64,000 nucleotides of DNA from positions 124,001 through 188,000 of the forward strand of contig NZ_REFY01000007.1 in NCBI RefSeq assembly GCF_003841485.1. The letters run 5' to 3'. Shown here piece after piece: positions 17,075-26,099 of this stretch; position 1 is the first letter of the stretch, and each line of letters begins with the position of its first letter. The translations under genes and the position numbers were made by a program. A model generated the notes under the pieces. It had not been told where the DNA came from, searched no databases, and worked only from the letters and a program-made list of their open reading frames with translations. This stretch comes from Natrarchaeobius halalkaliphilus (GTDB lineage: Archaea > Halobacteriota > Halobacteria > Halobacteriales > Natrialbaceae).

Positions 17075-18201
17075 ATCGGCCGGAATGACGACCGGCGGAG
17101 AGACGCCGCGGCTATTATCGAGCGAAACCGGAGAGTTCGCCCTCATCTCGACGTCCCGCTTCGCAACTACGACGATATTTATTGTGAGATCTGCAGGTGT
17201 CGACACCCGGTCCCGGAGAACAGGTGACGACGACCGTTCGGTTCGGGGTTTATACGATCTGGTGTACGTCAGTAGTGCGACCGCGACCCGTCTTCAGTTC
17301 CACCGGTAACCCGGTACAGCAATCCGGATCACTCGAGAAACGAACCGACCGATCAAAGTTTGGCCGGAGGAGAGAAAGCCCAATATACAATATTTAAATA
17401 TATTCTGTATAAATTATAAGTTTGGAAGGTGGGTAGGCGTGGATGACGAGCGGTCAGGACGGACGAGGACTGAGTTCCTAACGACAGCCCGATAAATGTG
17501 TGAGATAGCAGCCTCTGATGGATCTGAGTACAGTTTCGAACAACAAAACACAGATTATCGATTATACGTCCGTCTTTTCGACTGATTAGTCCAGTAATAA
17601 GAATAAATGAGAACTCCCGAGCGGATACCCGGTCCGATAGTCTCAGTTCGGGCGCCCCTGTGTGTACGCGACAAACGGTCACATGATCGAAGAAGAGTGA
17701 AGAAATCGGTCGGTTCAACCGGTAGATGGCTAATGTGTGGTGGGAGAGCGACTCGAGAAGTGAACTACCCCCACCTACCGAGCTCGGGGTTGCTCACCCC
17801 TCGCTCGTTGAGGAAGGGGGCTTACCCGCCTGCGGTTCAGGTAAACGCAGTCGTTCGAACTCGTCGGAACTCCCTATCGACTACCCAGTCGGTACTTGGC
17901 CGCGTGCCAACAAACACAGAATATTATATAATATATAGTACACTATAGTACTTATTCTTTTTATCAGATAGTTCTTCGAGTGATGAGATAGACGAATGGA
18001 GTCGAAAGACTGGTCGCACGGAGTCAGTCGGGGATGGGGACTAACAACGATTCCAGCGAAACGAATCTATCGCGCAGATAGGCAATCGTTCGGCGGATCG
18101 ATCACCGCCGCGGATCGACGAGATCCACAGCCCGTCAACCGGTCGTGGCAGGCAGTCGGTTCGTTCGGTTGGAAAATGAGGTCGTAGACGGCGAGCGAGG
18201 G
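17075..18201. other. Gene-poor gap between the aldolase gene and the archaellum cluster
   Basis: This 1127-base stretch has no frame with convincing protein character. It contains AT-rich patches near 17385-17425 and 17920-17965 and the possible IS end described at 17759-17845. It separates two converging transcription units. Confidence 0.6.
17759..17845 (+). mobile_element. Possible relic of an IS200/IS605-type right end
   Basis: A GC-rich stretch beginning AGTGAACTACCCCCACCTAC with a small hairpin (GGGGT and ACCCC arms, 17786-17800) and a second possible stem resembles the structured 3' ends of haloarchaeal TnpB-type elements. It stands alone between AT-rich sequences with no transposase frame. 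This is pattern recall rather than alignment, so the call is tentative. Confidence 0.35.
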
Positions 18202-19875
18202 CTAATCAGGACGAGTCGCGTGGAACGGCAACCCTTCGACGCCGTCACGCTGGAACGAATCGATCGTCGCGTTCACCTCGTGGTACTCGAGGATGTTCTC
18301 CTGAATCATCCGTTCGATGATGTCCGAACGGAACTGCAGATCGTCGTAGATGTCGCGCGTATCGGCGTAGCCGAGCAACGTGGCGATCTGTTCTTCGAGA
18401 ACGTAGGAGTTGTTCATGCCCTGGAAGACGATTTCGTCTTCGACCGGATCCCAGTAGAACACCTGCCGGGTGACGACGCCGTCCATCTGTTCGGAGTAGC
18501 CCTCGATCTCCTGTACGCTCGTGACGCGCCGGAGGACGTCGTCGCCTTGCTTGACGCGGTTCTGGAACAGCGCGACGTCCGCGTTGTCCATGAACGTCTC
18601 GGGGACGTTGATCGGGTCACCCGTAAACCGCTGGATCATCGAGACGATATCGCTCGCGTGGAACGTCAGCATCACCGGGTGGCCGGTCTGTGCGGCCTGG
18701 AACGCCATTCGTCCTTCCTCCCCACGAACCTCACCCACGACGATGTACTCGGGACGTGACCGGAGTGCGGCCTCGACCAGGTTGAACATGTCGACGTCCG
18801 CGCTGTCCTCGCTGCGGCTCTCTCGGGTCAGTAACTGCTGCCACGTATCGTGTGGTGGGAGAACTTCCGCCGTGTCCTCGGCCGTGTAAATCTTCGAGTC
18901 GCGGGGAATGAACGTCATGATACTGTTCAACGTCGTCGTCTTTCCCGACGCCGTTTCCCCGACGACGAACACGGTTCGCTCGTTCTCGAGGCACAGCCAG
19001 AGGTACGCCGCGAGCTCCGGAGAAAGCGTCCCCCAGTTCGTAATCTGGGTGACCGACAACGGGACCTCATCGCCCTGACGGATGGTGAGGCTCGGCCCTT
19101 TCACGCTCACGTCGTCGCTGTAGATCACGTTCAGACGCGAGCCGTCGGGCAGCGTGGAGTCGATGATGGGTTCGGCGTCCGTCATCGGGTTCCCGATCCG
19201 TTCGCCCATGTTGCTGAGCCAGCTGTCGAACTCCTCTTTGGTGCCGAAATCGACGGTGGTCTCGACTAACCCGTACACGCCGTGGTCGACGTAGCACTCG
19301 CTGGGGCCGATGACGTGAATGTCCTCGTTGGCCGGGTCACGCATGACCGGCTCGAGCGGACCGAGGCCGACGATGTCTCGGTTGAGTCGATACCGGATGT
19401 TTTCGAACGTCTCCTGAGGAATCTCCTGGATACCGGGGTGAAACTTGATTTTTAGCCGCTCGAGGAGGTTGTCGGGTTCGGTGCCGCGAATGTGTGTCGA
19501 CTCGGCAAGCAACTCCTCGATACGATCCCCGTACTCGGCTTCCTTCTCCGGCGCTTGCTTGCTTGCACTACGACGGAGGAGCGAGTCTTTGACCGCCGAG
19601 AAAACGATCTGCTCTTCTTCCGAGAGCGTCGGCTCGACCGCGAAGTACTGCATTTTGGTTCCGACGTCACCGTAGATATGACTGTAAATGGGACCACCGA
19701 CCGGATACAATACGTTCGGGTGATTCGATTCGTACTCCCCGGTCGGCTCGTCGATGAGGACCGGAAACTCTCCAGTTATCTGTCTGAACTTCTTTAGGTG
19801 TTCGCGAAGATGAGGGCGGCGAGCCGCAAGCTCCTGAAGCTCGTCTGACGGTTTTGGCGTCCCCATTTCAGTCAT
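18202..19875 (-). CDS. arlI: Archaellum motor ATPase ArlI (FlaI)
   Basis: A 557-residue type II/IV secretion superfamily ATPase that powers archaellum assembly and rotation at the cytoplasmic face. Walker A is GETASGKTT, the Asp box region holds YTAEDTAEVLPP, Walker B with its Glu is EYIVVGEVRGEEG, and the His box is TGHPVMLTFHASD. The long N-terminal domain (1-230) is typical of ArlI. It is the last gene of the minus-strand arlCE-arlH-arlI group, 15 bases after arlH. In many haloarchaea arlJ follows directly; here arlJ lies about 4 kb upstream instead. Confidence 0.95.
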   Translation of the reverse strand: MTEMGTPKPSDELQELAARRPHLREHLKKFRQITGEFPVLIDEPTGEYESNHPNVLYPVGGPIYSHIYGDVGTKMQYFAVEPTLSEEEQIVFSAVKDSLLRRSASKQAPEKEAEYGDRIEELLAESTHIRGTEPDNLLERLKIKFHPGIQEIPQETFENIRYRLNRDIVGLGPLEPVMRDPANEDIHVIGPSECYVDHGVYGLVETTVDFGTKEEFDSWLSNMGERIGNPMTDAEPIIDSTLPDGSRLNVIYSDDVSVKGPSLTIRQGDEVPLSVTQITNWGTLSPELAAYLWLCLENERTVFVVGETASGKTTTLNSIMTFIPRDSKIYTAEDTAEVLPPHDTWQQLLTRESRSEDSADVDMFNLVEAALRSRPEYIVVGEVRGEEGRMAFQAAQTGHPVMLTFHASDIVSMIQRFTGDPINVPETFMDNADVALFQNRVKQGDDVLRRVTSVQEIEGYSEQMDGVVTRQVFYWDPVEDEIVFQGMNNSYVLEEQIATLLGYADTRDIYDDLQFRSDIIERMIQENILEYHEVNATIDSFQRDGVEGLPFHATRPD

Positions 19876-19890
19876 ATAACGGACACCGAA

Positions 19891-20649
19891 TTAGGCGACA
19901 CTACGGTTTTCGATCACGATACCCGTGCCGGACCGAACGGAGTATCCGACTCTGTCACCGACCTGTTCACCCATTCCGGCGAAGCGCTTGATGAAGAGCT
20001 GTCGGCGGATGTCGTTGCCGACTTCGATCATCTCGAGTTCGATGAAGACGTCCGCGATCGATCTGAACGGACCGATCGCTTCTTCACCGACCGTCGACGG
20101 ATCGACCGTCAGAACGACGACTTTGCCCTGTGAGATGACGTTCCGGAGGAACGAGATTATCTCGAGTGCCGCCTGTCGTTCGTCGTTCTGTCTGACGAGG
20201 GCTTCGAACTTCGGATCGTTTCGGAGAATCGCATCGAACGTGTCGATGACGATGATATCCGCCGACCAGATCGTATCCTCGTCCATCAAGTCCGTCAGGA
20301 GGTCCTGACGGGTGTCCTCTTCGCCGGACGACGAGAGAACCCCACCGCTGTCCAGATCACCGTGGAGAAACAACAGGTTCTCGAACAACAGGTGCTCTTC
20401 GACGTTGTAATCCAGCGAGTCCATCTGCTCGACGAACCCCTTGACCTCGAGTTCGGTCGAGAGGAAGGTAACCGACTTGCCGGTTTCACACAGCCCGTAC
20501 GTAAACCGCTGTGAAATCGCGCTCTTTCCGGCACCGTAGTCGCCTTCCATCAGAACGATACTCCCCGTTGGAATACCACCACCGAGTTCTTTGTTCAGCC
20601 GATCGCGGTCGTCCAGACCGATCGAGAAGATGTTATTGAGTTGGCTCAT
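19891..20649 (-). CDS. arlH: Archaellum KaiC-like regulatory ATPase ArlH (FlaH)
   Basis: A 252-residue RecA/KaiC-fold protein that forms a ring at the base of the motor and binds ArlI. Walker A is EGDYGAGKSAISQRF (about residues 33-47), Walker B is DIIVIDTFDAIL, and the opening FSIGLDDRDRLNKELGGGIP is the KaiC-family N-terminal signature. It starts 6 bases after arlCE and 15 bases before arlI, so all three are co-transcribed. Length is normal for the family. Confidence 0.95.
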   Translation of the reverse strand: MSQLNNIFSIGLDDRDRLNKELGGGIPTGSIVLMEGDYGAGKSAISQRFTYGLCETGKSVTFLSTELEVKGFVEQMDSLDYNVEEHLLFENLLFLHGDLDSGGVLSSSGEEDTRQDLLTDLMDEDTIWSADIIVIDTFDAILRNDPKFEALVRQNDERQAALEIISFLRNVISQGKVVVLTVDPSTVGEEAIGPFRSIADVFIELEMIEVGNDIRRQLFIKRFAGMGEQVGDRVGYSVRSGTGIVIENRSVA

Positions 20650-20655
20650 GTGTCG

Positions 20656-22731
20656 TTAAACCGTTCGCGATTCGTCTTCCGACGTCAACAGCGATCGGAT
20701 GAGTTCGATCTGCCACCGTTCCAGATCGCTTTCTTCCTCCGATGCAACGAGGGGTTTCGTCGACGGTTCCCGCGGTTGGCTCGATCCCGAGCCACGGCCG
20801 GTCTCGGGCGTCGGTTGTGCGTACTCGACCTCGGTTCCGTTCCGGTGTACATCGGGTATTCCGGCGATTTCGAGGCCCGGCTCCGAGAGGATTACGTCCG
20901 AGTCCACCCAGATCATCCGTTCGTCATCGCGTTTTTCGTTTCGATCAGAGAGCGGGGGGCCGTCTGCGGGTTCGTCATCCGTCGGTACGGCTTCGATGGT
21001 GTCCTCCTCGATGTGAATCGTCCGGACACCTCGGTCGGGCTCCTCGAAATCGGTCTCGATAGCGTCCTCGGCCCACGTTCGGCCCTGTTCATCGTCATCG
21101 AGGTTCTCCTCGTCGAACTCGTGGATAACCGACTCGTCGTCGCGCGTCGCCTCCGACGACGTCTCGACCGTGAGATCGGAGTCACTCGAGGCAGTGTCCG
21201 GATCGTACTCCTCGAAATCGATCCGCTCTGTTCCAGCGGTGTCGTTTGCTCCGTCGGCATCGAGCGTGACAGGGGAAGACTGAGACGCAAGCGACGGGCG
21301 TTCGGCGTCGAGCCACTCATCGAACGAGCACCGTTTCTTCGACGGCGTACCGATCTGTTGGATCCACCAGAGACTCCGCGCGTGATCGACGCCGAGAGAA
21401 GAAAGTGGCTCGGGATCGTCGATCTCGGGACCACCGTCGAACCCGTTCAGAATCGTCCGAAGATACTCCTCGACACCGTCGCTTATCCAGTGGATCGATC
21501 CGTAAAATCGAATCGTACGGGATGCTCCGTCGAGTCCGACCTCCGCGACAAGGTGATCGAGCCAGTCCATCACGACGAACTCCGTATCGTACTCGGAGGG
21601 AACGGACTCGAGATACGGCCGGTTACCGTCATCCCACGGGATCTCGGGTCCGTCGAGTGGGGACTGGTCGGTCCGATCGAGCGCATCATCAGAATCGAGC
21701 GCCGTGTCCGCATCCCCGAGTCGAGACCCGGAATCTCCGCCGTCGAGTTCGTCGTCGATGGGGGCAGTCGCTTCGTCGTCGAGTTCCTGCAGCGGGTCGT
21801 CGGAGTCGTCCCCAAACGCATCGTCGTCACCAGACGCATCGTCAGATCCGTTCTCGAGGTCACCGTCAGACGTATCCGATTCGTCTCCGTCCCAGTCGGC
21901 ATCGCCGGAGTCGTACTCGGATTTTAGTTCGTCGAACGACAGATCGCCGTCGTCACCGTCGGTCGCACCGGCGTCGTCAAATTCGTCATCGCCGTCATCG
22001 AACTCACCACCGGCGTCGTCGAGCTCGTCGTCGTCATCATCGAATCCAAACTCATCGTCGTCGTCGTCGATTACACTCTCGTCGAGGAAGTCCTCAGCTT
22101 CGGCGGCTGCGATATCGTCGTCGACCGCGTTGTCGTCTTCGTCATCCCCATCAGCATCGAAGAGACTGCCACCGCCGAAGTTTCCAGTTCCCTGTGCTCC
22201 CCCGCCAGGGCCGCCGAACGTGTCGTTCAGGGAGTCGTCCTCGACGAACGGATTGACTCCCTGCGTTACCATCTCGTAGACCTCGAGGAGTTTCCTGATG
22301 TTCTCTTCGATTTCGTCGAGAGACCCGCTGATGTTCTCGTTCTCGCTCTGGACAGTGTTGACGGTCGACGCGAGCGAACCGACCTCGTTTTCCATGTCCT
22401 CGACGCGAGACTCGATTTCGCTCGAGACGCGGTCGTCGTCGTCCATCTCCCCCATACCGTCGATGGACATTCCGCCGTCGTCGGCCATCTCACCGTCGTC
22501 ACCGAGAAGGTCGTCGGTGCCGCCGTCGTCACCGAACAGGTCCGCATCCCCCATTTCCGAGCCGGATCCGTCGCTACTCAGTCCGTCGCCGGTGCTCACA
22601 CCGGGCATCAACTCTTCTTGACTCATACTGCCCGCGAGTTCACCGGTGTCGAGCGAACCGTCGCCGTTTCCGGCGTTCGAGTCGCTTTCGCCGTCGTTCC
22701 CGAGTATATTTCCGATTATGGACAGTAACAT
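20656..22731 (-). CDS. arlCE: Archaellum cytosolic ring protein ArlCE (FlaCE) with acidic extensions
   Basis: A 691-residue very acidic fusion. The N-terminus (about 1-90) is a hydrophobic start then a Gly/Asp/Ser linker; residues about 95-145 form a predicted coiled coil of the ArlC part, ending with MVTQGVNPFV; a long Asp-rich low-complexity tract follows; the ArlD/E domain lies at about 372-435 (YLESVPSEYDTEFV, WLDHLVAEVGLDGASRTIRF). A further 250-residue polar tail is longer than usual. ArlC/D/E proteins form the peripheral ring that receives the chemotaxis signal through CheF. It leads the operon arlCE-arlH-arlI. Confidence 0.9.
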   Translation of the reverse strand: MLLSIIGNILGNDGESDSNAGNGDGSLDTGELAGSMSQEELMPGVSTGDGLSSDGSGSEMGDADLFGDDGGTDDLLGDDGEMADDGGMSIDGMGEMDDDDRVSSEIESRVEDMENEVGSLASTVNTVQSENENISGSLDEIEENIRKLLEVYEMVTQGVNPFVEDDSLNDTFGGPGGGAQGTGNFGGGSLFDADGDDEDDNAVDDDIAAAEAEDFLDESVIDDDDDEFGFDDDDDELDDAGGEFDDGDDEFDDAGATDGDDGDLSFDELKSEYDSGDADWDGDESDTSDGDLENGSDDASGDDDAFGDDSDDPLQELDDEATAPIDDELDGGDSGSRLGDADTALDSDDALDRTDQSPLDGPEIPWDDGNRPYLESVPSEYDTEFVVMDWLDHLVAEVGLDGASRTIRFYGSIHWISDGVEEYLRTILNGFDGGPEIDDPEPLSSLGVDHARSLWWIQQIGTPSKKRCSFDEWLDAERPSLASQSSPVTLDADGANDTAGTERIDFEEYDPDTASSDSDLTVETSSEATRDDESVIHEFDEENLDDDEQGRTWAEDAIETDFEEPDRGVRTIHIEEDTIEAVPTDDEPADGPPLSDRNEKRDDERMIWVDSDVILSEPGLEIAGIPDVHRNGTEVEYAQPTPETGRGSGSSQPREPSTKPLVASEEESDLERWQIELIRSLLTSEDESRTV

Positions 22732-23039
22732 GGTGAGCTCGTTGCAGGAGTTCGATCGAAAGCACGCTCGTCTCGATCGGTTACGAGAACGAAGAGACTA
22801 ACAATCGAACCAACCCGGTGTTGGTTAGGGGGGGAGCGAGTCGTCATCTGTCGGTACTATGTAAATCAACATATTAAGTGGTTCCGGCCGTGTGTCCTCT
22901 ACGTCAGACGATATATCAAGGTAGCTGAGAGAAGATTTTTCTATCATATTCGAAATAGTATATGAGCTGGTATCGAGAATATCGGGCACGAACCAAGGTT
23001 TCTTCTTGGTGCGCGTATAATCACTTCTACGGGACAGGC
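22732..23039. promoter_or_regulatory. Divergent promoter region of arlCE and the flagella-cluster gene
   Basis: The plus-strand box CGTATAATC (23014-23022) is about 23 bases before the ATG at 23040. A 6-bp hairpin (ACCAAG 22992-22997 and CTTGGT 23005-23010) abuts it and could be an operator. No clear TATA box for arlCE was found. Confidence 0.4.
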
Positions 23040-23696
23040 ATGCCGGACAGTAACAAGGAAAAAAACCCAAAAGAGAAAGCCGACGTTCCGCCTGTACTCC
23101 CAGGCGAACAGCCAAAGCCCTCCGGAAGTGGCGGTGCTCTCTCCCCAGAGGAGCTCGATTTTACCGACAGTCCGTACGTCTCGAAAGTGTCCGAAGGGAG
23201 GTACGTCGTTTCTTCGGAGAAGCGTCCGAGCGGCGTCCCGGACACCACCACGGGTTCGAATCGAACCCCACCGCAACCACAGAATCAGCCACATCGCCAG
23301 CACGACTCAGCGACGAATCGAGCGAACGTCTCGGAGCGTCCGGCCGGCGATGGACATCAGCCCATCCAGAGCCCGGAAGTGGCACGATCGGTTCTTGCGG
23401 ACGAGCTCGATCGGACGGATGCACGGTTCGCACTCGACATCATCGCACAGTTCGACCGGACGGCTGTCCGTCATCGAACGAGTTCCGACGACGTCGTCGG
23501 GACGTTCAATAATCTTGTTCTCTGGTACGCCCAGCACGTCGCGACGGAGACGCCAACCCAGCGAACGGCCTCGCTGCTCATCGAGCGCTCCGAGTTCGCA
23601 CCACCACTGTCACCGATGCAACTTCGACAGGCGGCAAGAAAGCACGGTCTCGATAAGTCGAGTAGTCTGGGAGAACTGCTCGAGGCGATCGAATAA
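23040..23696 (+). CDS. Haloarchaeal archaellum-cluster accessory protein, function unknown
   Basis: A 218-residue soluble protein. The first 110 residues are Pro/Gly/Ser/Gln-rich and probably disordered, starting MPDSNKEKNPKEKADVPP. The C-terminal half (about 110-218) is compact and helical (SVLADELDRTDARFALDIIA, FNNLVLWYAQHVATETPTQR, and MQLRQAARKHGLDKSSSLGE). I do not recognise a named domain, though proteins of this kind are annotated as flagella cluster proteins in haloarchaea. It is the only plus-strand gene inside the archaellum block, which argues for its own regulation. The start was set by a TATA box 23 bases upstream. Confidence 0.75.
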   Translation: MPDSNKEKNPKEKADVPPVLPGEQPKPSGSGGALSPEELDFTDSPYVSKVSEGRYVVSSEKRPSGVPDTTTGSNRTPPQPQNQPHRQHDSATNRANVSERPAGDGHQPIQSPEVARSVLADELDRTDARFALDIIAQFDRTAVRHRTSSDDVVGTFNNLVLWYAQHVATETPTQRTASLLIERSEFAPPLSPMQLRQAARKHGLDKSSSLGELLEAIE

Positions 23697-23720
23697 CGGG
23701 AAGCGAACTCGCGTCGGCTC

Positions 23721-23805
23721 ATACGGTTTGCTGTGACTTTTTACCGGAGCGACCGCGAACCGTCCTGCGGTCGCTCCGGTGACGACTTACAGTAGACCGT
23801 ATCAT
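23721..23805. repeat. Palindromic interspersed element, copy 2
   Basis: A nested hairpin lies in the gap between convergent genes. The inner stem is perfect over 14 bp (ACCGGAGCGACCGC 23743-23756 with GCGGTCGCTCCGGT 23767-23780, 10-base loop). The outer stem pairs ATACGGTTTGCTGT with ACAGTAGACCGTAT using two G-U pairs. Layout and conserved blocks match the copy at 13927-14007. Confidence 0.7.
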
Positions 23806-23883
23806 AGGGACCGTTGTAAATCGTTTCCGGTACAACCACGACTGGCCTGCTGTTATACCGATAAACCGTCACAACAGTCCTTA

Positions 23884-24018
23884 TCAGGCACCGTTGACGA
23901 GGATAACGGCACCCATAAAGATCGACAACAGGATCGCGATACCGAACAGTAATACACCACTCTGGGCCGATTCGACGGCTCGAGTCGACAGATCGAATCC
24001 GGAACGCTTGCGAGTCAT
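23884..24018 (-). CDS. Small single-span membrane protein downstream of arlJ
   Basis: A 44-residue frame starting MTRKRSGFDLSTRAVESAQS, followed by one hydrophobic helix (residues about 21-42) and two stop codons. A basic N-terminus then one helix suggests an N-in membrane peptide. It lies 86 bases after the arlJ stop on the same strand and so may be the last gene of that operon. I recognise no family. The support is the coherent topology, the position, and the lack of any other gene in the gap. Confidence 0.55.
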   Translation of the reverse strand: MTRKRSGFDLSTRAVESAQSGVLLFGIAILLSIFMGAVILVNGA

Positions 24019-24104
24019 CTCGATATACGCCCTCTATGGAGGGACGGGTGTTCTATCTTGTGGCCCGAGTTGGCCTAGCCTCGGCCCGCTCGGCTCAGGG
24101 GGTG

Positions 24105-25832
24105 CTATATATCCACCGTGATTATCAGGTCGACCAGCCGTTCCGTAATCGTCCCCGTGACCGCGCCGATCCAGAGCAACGCCGTGAAGTGAACGTACGA
24201 ATTGCCGAAGTGACCGCCGTCAGCGACCCGAAGCACGAGCGACGAGATGAAAGCGTTGAAGATCAACACCAGAACGATCAGAAATCGAAGGATCGGAACG
24301 TTGTACTGTTCGGTATGAATCAGCGTTCCACCGATGACTTCGCCGTCCGTGTTGATATCGAAACTCGAGAGCATCACCGCGAGCTCGAGGCCGATAAAGA
24401 ACGCAAACGCGGACGCGGCCGTGATGCCGTAGACGACACCGACCAACGTCGTCGTTTCCTGGCGTCGTTCTTCGCGCAAATTGACGATTTCGTTCATGTT
24501 CTGGCTGATGAGTTCCCCGAGTCGTTTCGGGCCGCCACCCATGTCTCTGCCGACCAGATACATCTCGCTGAACTTCTGGATCAGAAACGAGTGCGTATCG
24601 CCCGTGAAATACCGCCACGACTTTTCAGTGCTCAGGCGCATGTTCAGCCGTCGGTAGAGATCGTCTACGTTGTCCGAAAGCGGGCCGAAGTCTTTCGTCC
24701 GAAGCGTCGAGAGAACCTCGGTAGTCGTGCTTTGCTTTGCACTTTCGCTGGTCCCGAGCGCGCGGATGAAGTTGGGGAACATCCGATCGCGGTCGACGAC
24801 GCGTCGCTCCTCGTACCAGAACACCGATCCCGGAATCAAAAGCGGCAGCGTCGCGATCGGCATGTAGAGCAAGAGCGGAAGGGTATTGCTCGATATCGGG
24901 GTTGGACTCGGAGCCAGATCGTAGAACGCCAGGATAAGCCAGGTGATAACGAGTGCGGTGAGGCCGACCCCGGCGACGGTAGATCCGAGTAATCGTTTTT
25001 TGGTCGTGGTTCGATAACCGTCCTCGAGATACCAGACCGGATCGTCGGGAACGACCGCTTTGATGATGAAGAAAAACCCGATCTGAACGAAGATGAACAT
25101 CACGATGACGATACTCGCCGTGATCGTCGGATCGTTCCCCGTCAGCAACGGCAAGACGATTGCGAACACGAGCGCGAACGTCATCGAAATGATCAACGAG
25201 AGATACAGGTCTTTCAGGACGTCCAGGTTTCCGAGTGACTGTCGATAGACCGTGGAGTACTTTTCGATCAACACGTCCTGTTCCTGAAAGAGGAACTCGT
25301 CGAGGCTCTGGCCGGCACCGAGCGTGTAGGCCATCCGTTCCAGGAGGTCTTCGACCGATTCGCTCGGAACGTCCGTGGCTCGTCGACGACAGGCGTCACC
25401 CAGACTCAGGTGCCAGACGTCGACCAGATCGACGACGCGTTGAATCTCGGCAGCCAGATCGCCGTACTCCTCTTCGGCCGCAAGTCGTCGCAACACCTCC
25501 ATCCGATCGATGTTCGTCGTCGACAGGATCGTCATGTGAATAACGAAGAGGTGGAATCGGTTCTCCATCTCGATACGGCGCTGATCGACGGCTAATCGCG
25601 GATATCCGATCGCAGCGACGAAGATCAACAGACCGAGCGCCGGCAACAGGAGACGGACGAGAACGAATCCGTCGAACAGCACGCCACCGGCGATCGTCCC
25701 AATGAAGACGAGAAGCGACGGGAAAACGATTCCCAGAATGTAGATCCTCGCCGGGAGATCCATCTCGTCGTACGCCCGAAGAATCGACGTACCGAGTTCG
25801 TTCGCCGTCGCCGCGTTTCCAGCGATGCCCAT
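24105..25832 (-). CDS. arlJ: Archaellum membrane platform protein ArlJ (FlaJ)
   Basis: A 575-residue polytopic protein of the TadC/PilC type that anchors the ArlI motor in the membrane. Hydrophobic segments cluster at about 30-85, 210-260, 285-340 and 475-575, separated by two cytoplasmic helical domains with the family patterns HMTILSTTNIDRMEVLRRLA and FIRALGTSESAKQSTTTEVL. The gene follows arlD after 267 bases and is not next to arlI, its direct partner, which is unusual compared with the common arlH-arlI-arlJ order. Confidence 0.94.
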   Translation of the reverse strand: MGIAGNAATANELGTSILRAYDEMDLPARIYILGIVFPSLLVFIGTIAGGVLFDGFVLVRLLLPALGLLIFVAAIGYPRLAVDQRRIEMENRFHLFVIHMTILSTTNIDRMEVLRRLAAEEEYGDLAAEIQRVVDLVDVWHLSLGDACRRRATDVPSESVEDLLERMAYTLGAGQSLDEFLFQEQDVLIEKYSTVYRQSLGNLDVLKDLYLSLIISMTFALVFAIVLPLLTGNDPTITASIVIVMFIFVQIGFFFIIKAVVPDDPVWYLEDGYRTTTKKRLLGSTVAGVGLTALVITWLILAFYDLAPSPTPISSNTLPLLLYMPIATLPLLIPGSVFWYEERRVVDRDRMFPNFIRALGTSESAKQSTTTEVLSTLRTKDFGPLSDNVDDLYRRLNMRLSTEKSWRYFTGDTHSFLIQKFSEMYLVGRDMGGGPKRLGELISQNMNEIVNLREERRQETTTLVGVVYGITAASAFAFFIGLELAVMLSSFDINTDGEVIGGTLIHTEQYNVPILRFLIVLVLIFNAFISSLVLRVADGGHFGNSYVHFTALLWIGAVTGTITERLVDLIITVDI

Positions 25833-26099
25833 GATTTCCGCGATACGCTATCTGTTACCGACACTCGCCACAGACTAACGGACGTGGCCGGCGAGCGGAC
25901 TCGATCGAACGGGTTCGTCGAACCGCCTGACCGGTGTTCGTTCAGTTACGCCAGTCCCGAGACAGTGGCCCGTCGGATGAATGAGGTCTCGAGGCACACC
26001 ATACAAACCTTCCGGCTATTCACTCCGTAGCGGTCGTCGCGTCCAGGTATCGGCCCTCTGGTCCGGAGACCCTCACCAAATTCTCCGGTCCGGAAGCCC
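25833..26099. other. Gap between arlD and arlJ
   Basis: A 267-base same-strand gap. It holds a short imperfect direct repeat (TCCGGAGACCCTCACC near 26062 and TCCGGAAGCCCTCACT near 26090). No gene is supported. Confidence 0.4.

Noticed and set aside
17607-17948. 113-residue open frame in the gap before the archaellum cluster
   Set aside because: Low-quality composition; it crosses the possible IS end and an AT-rich tract and has no promoter.
20641-22279. Long open frames on the plus strand opposite arlCE and arlD (also 26553-27087)
   Set aside because: They are antisense to Asp/Ser-rich coding sequence, where repeated GAC/GAT/TCG codons keep all frames open. Their products are Arg- or Ser-rich and not protein-like.
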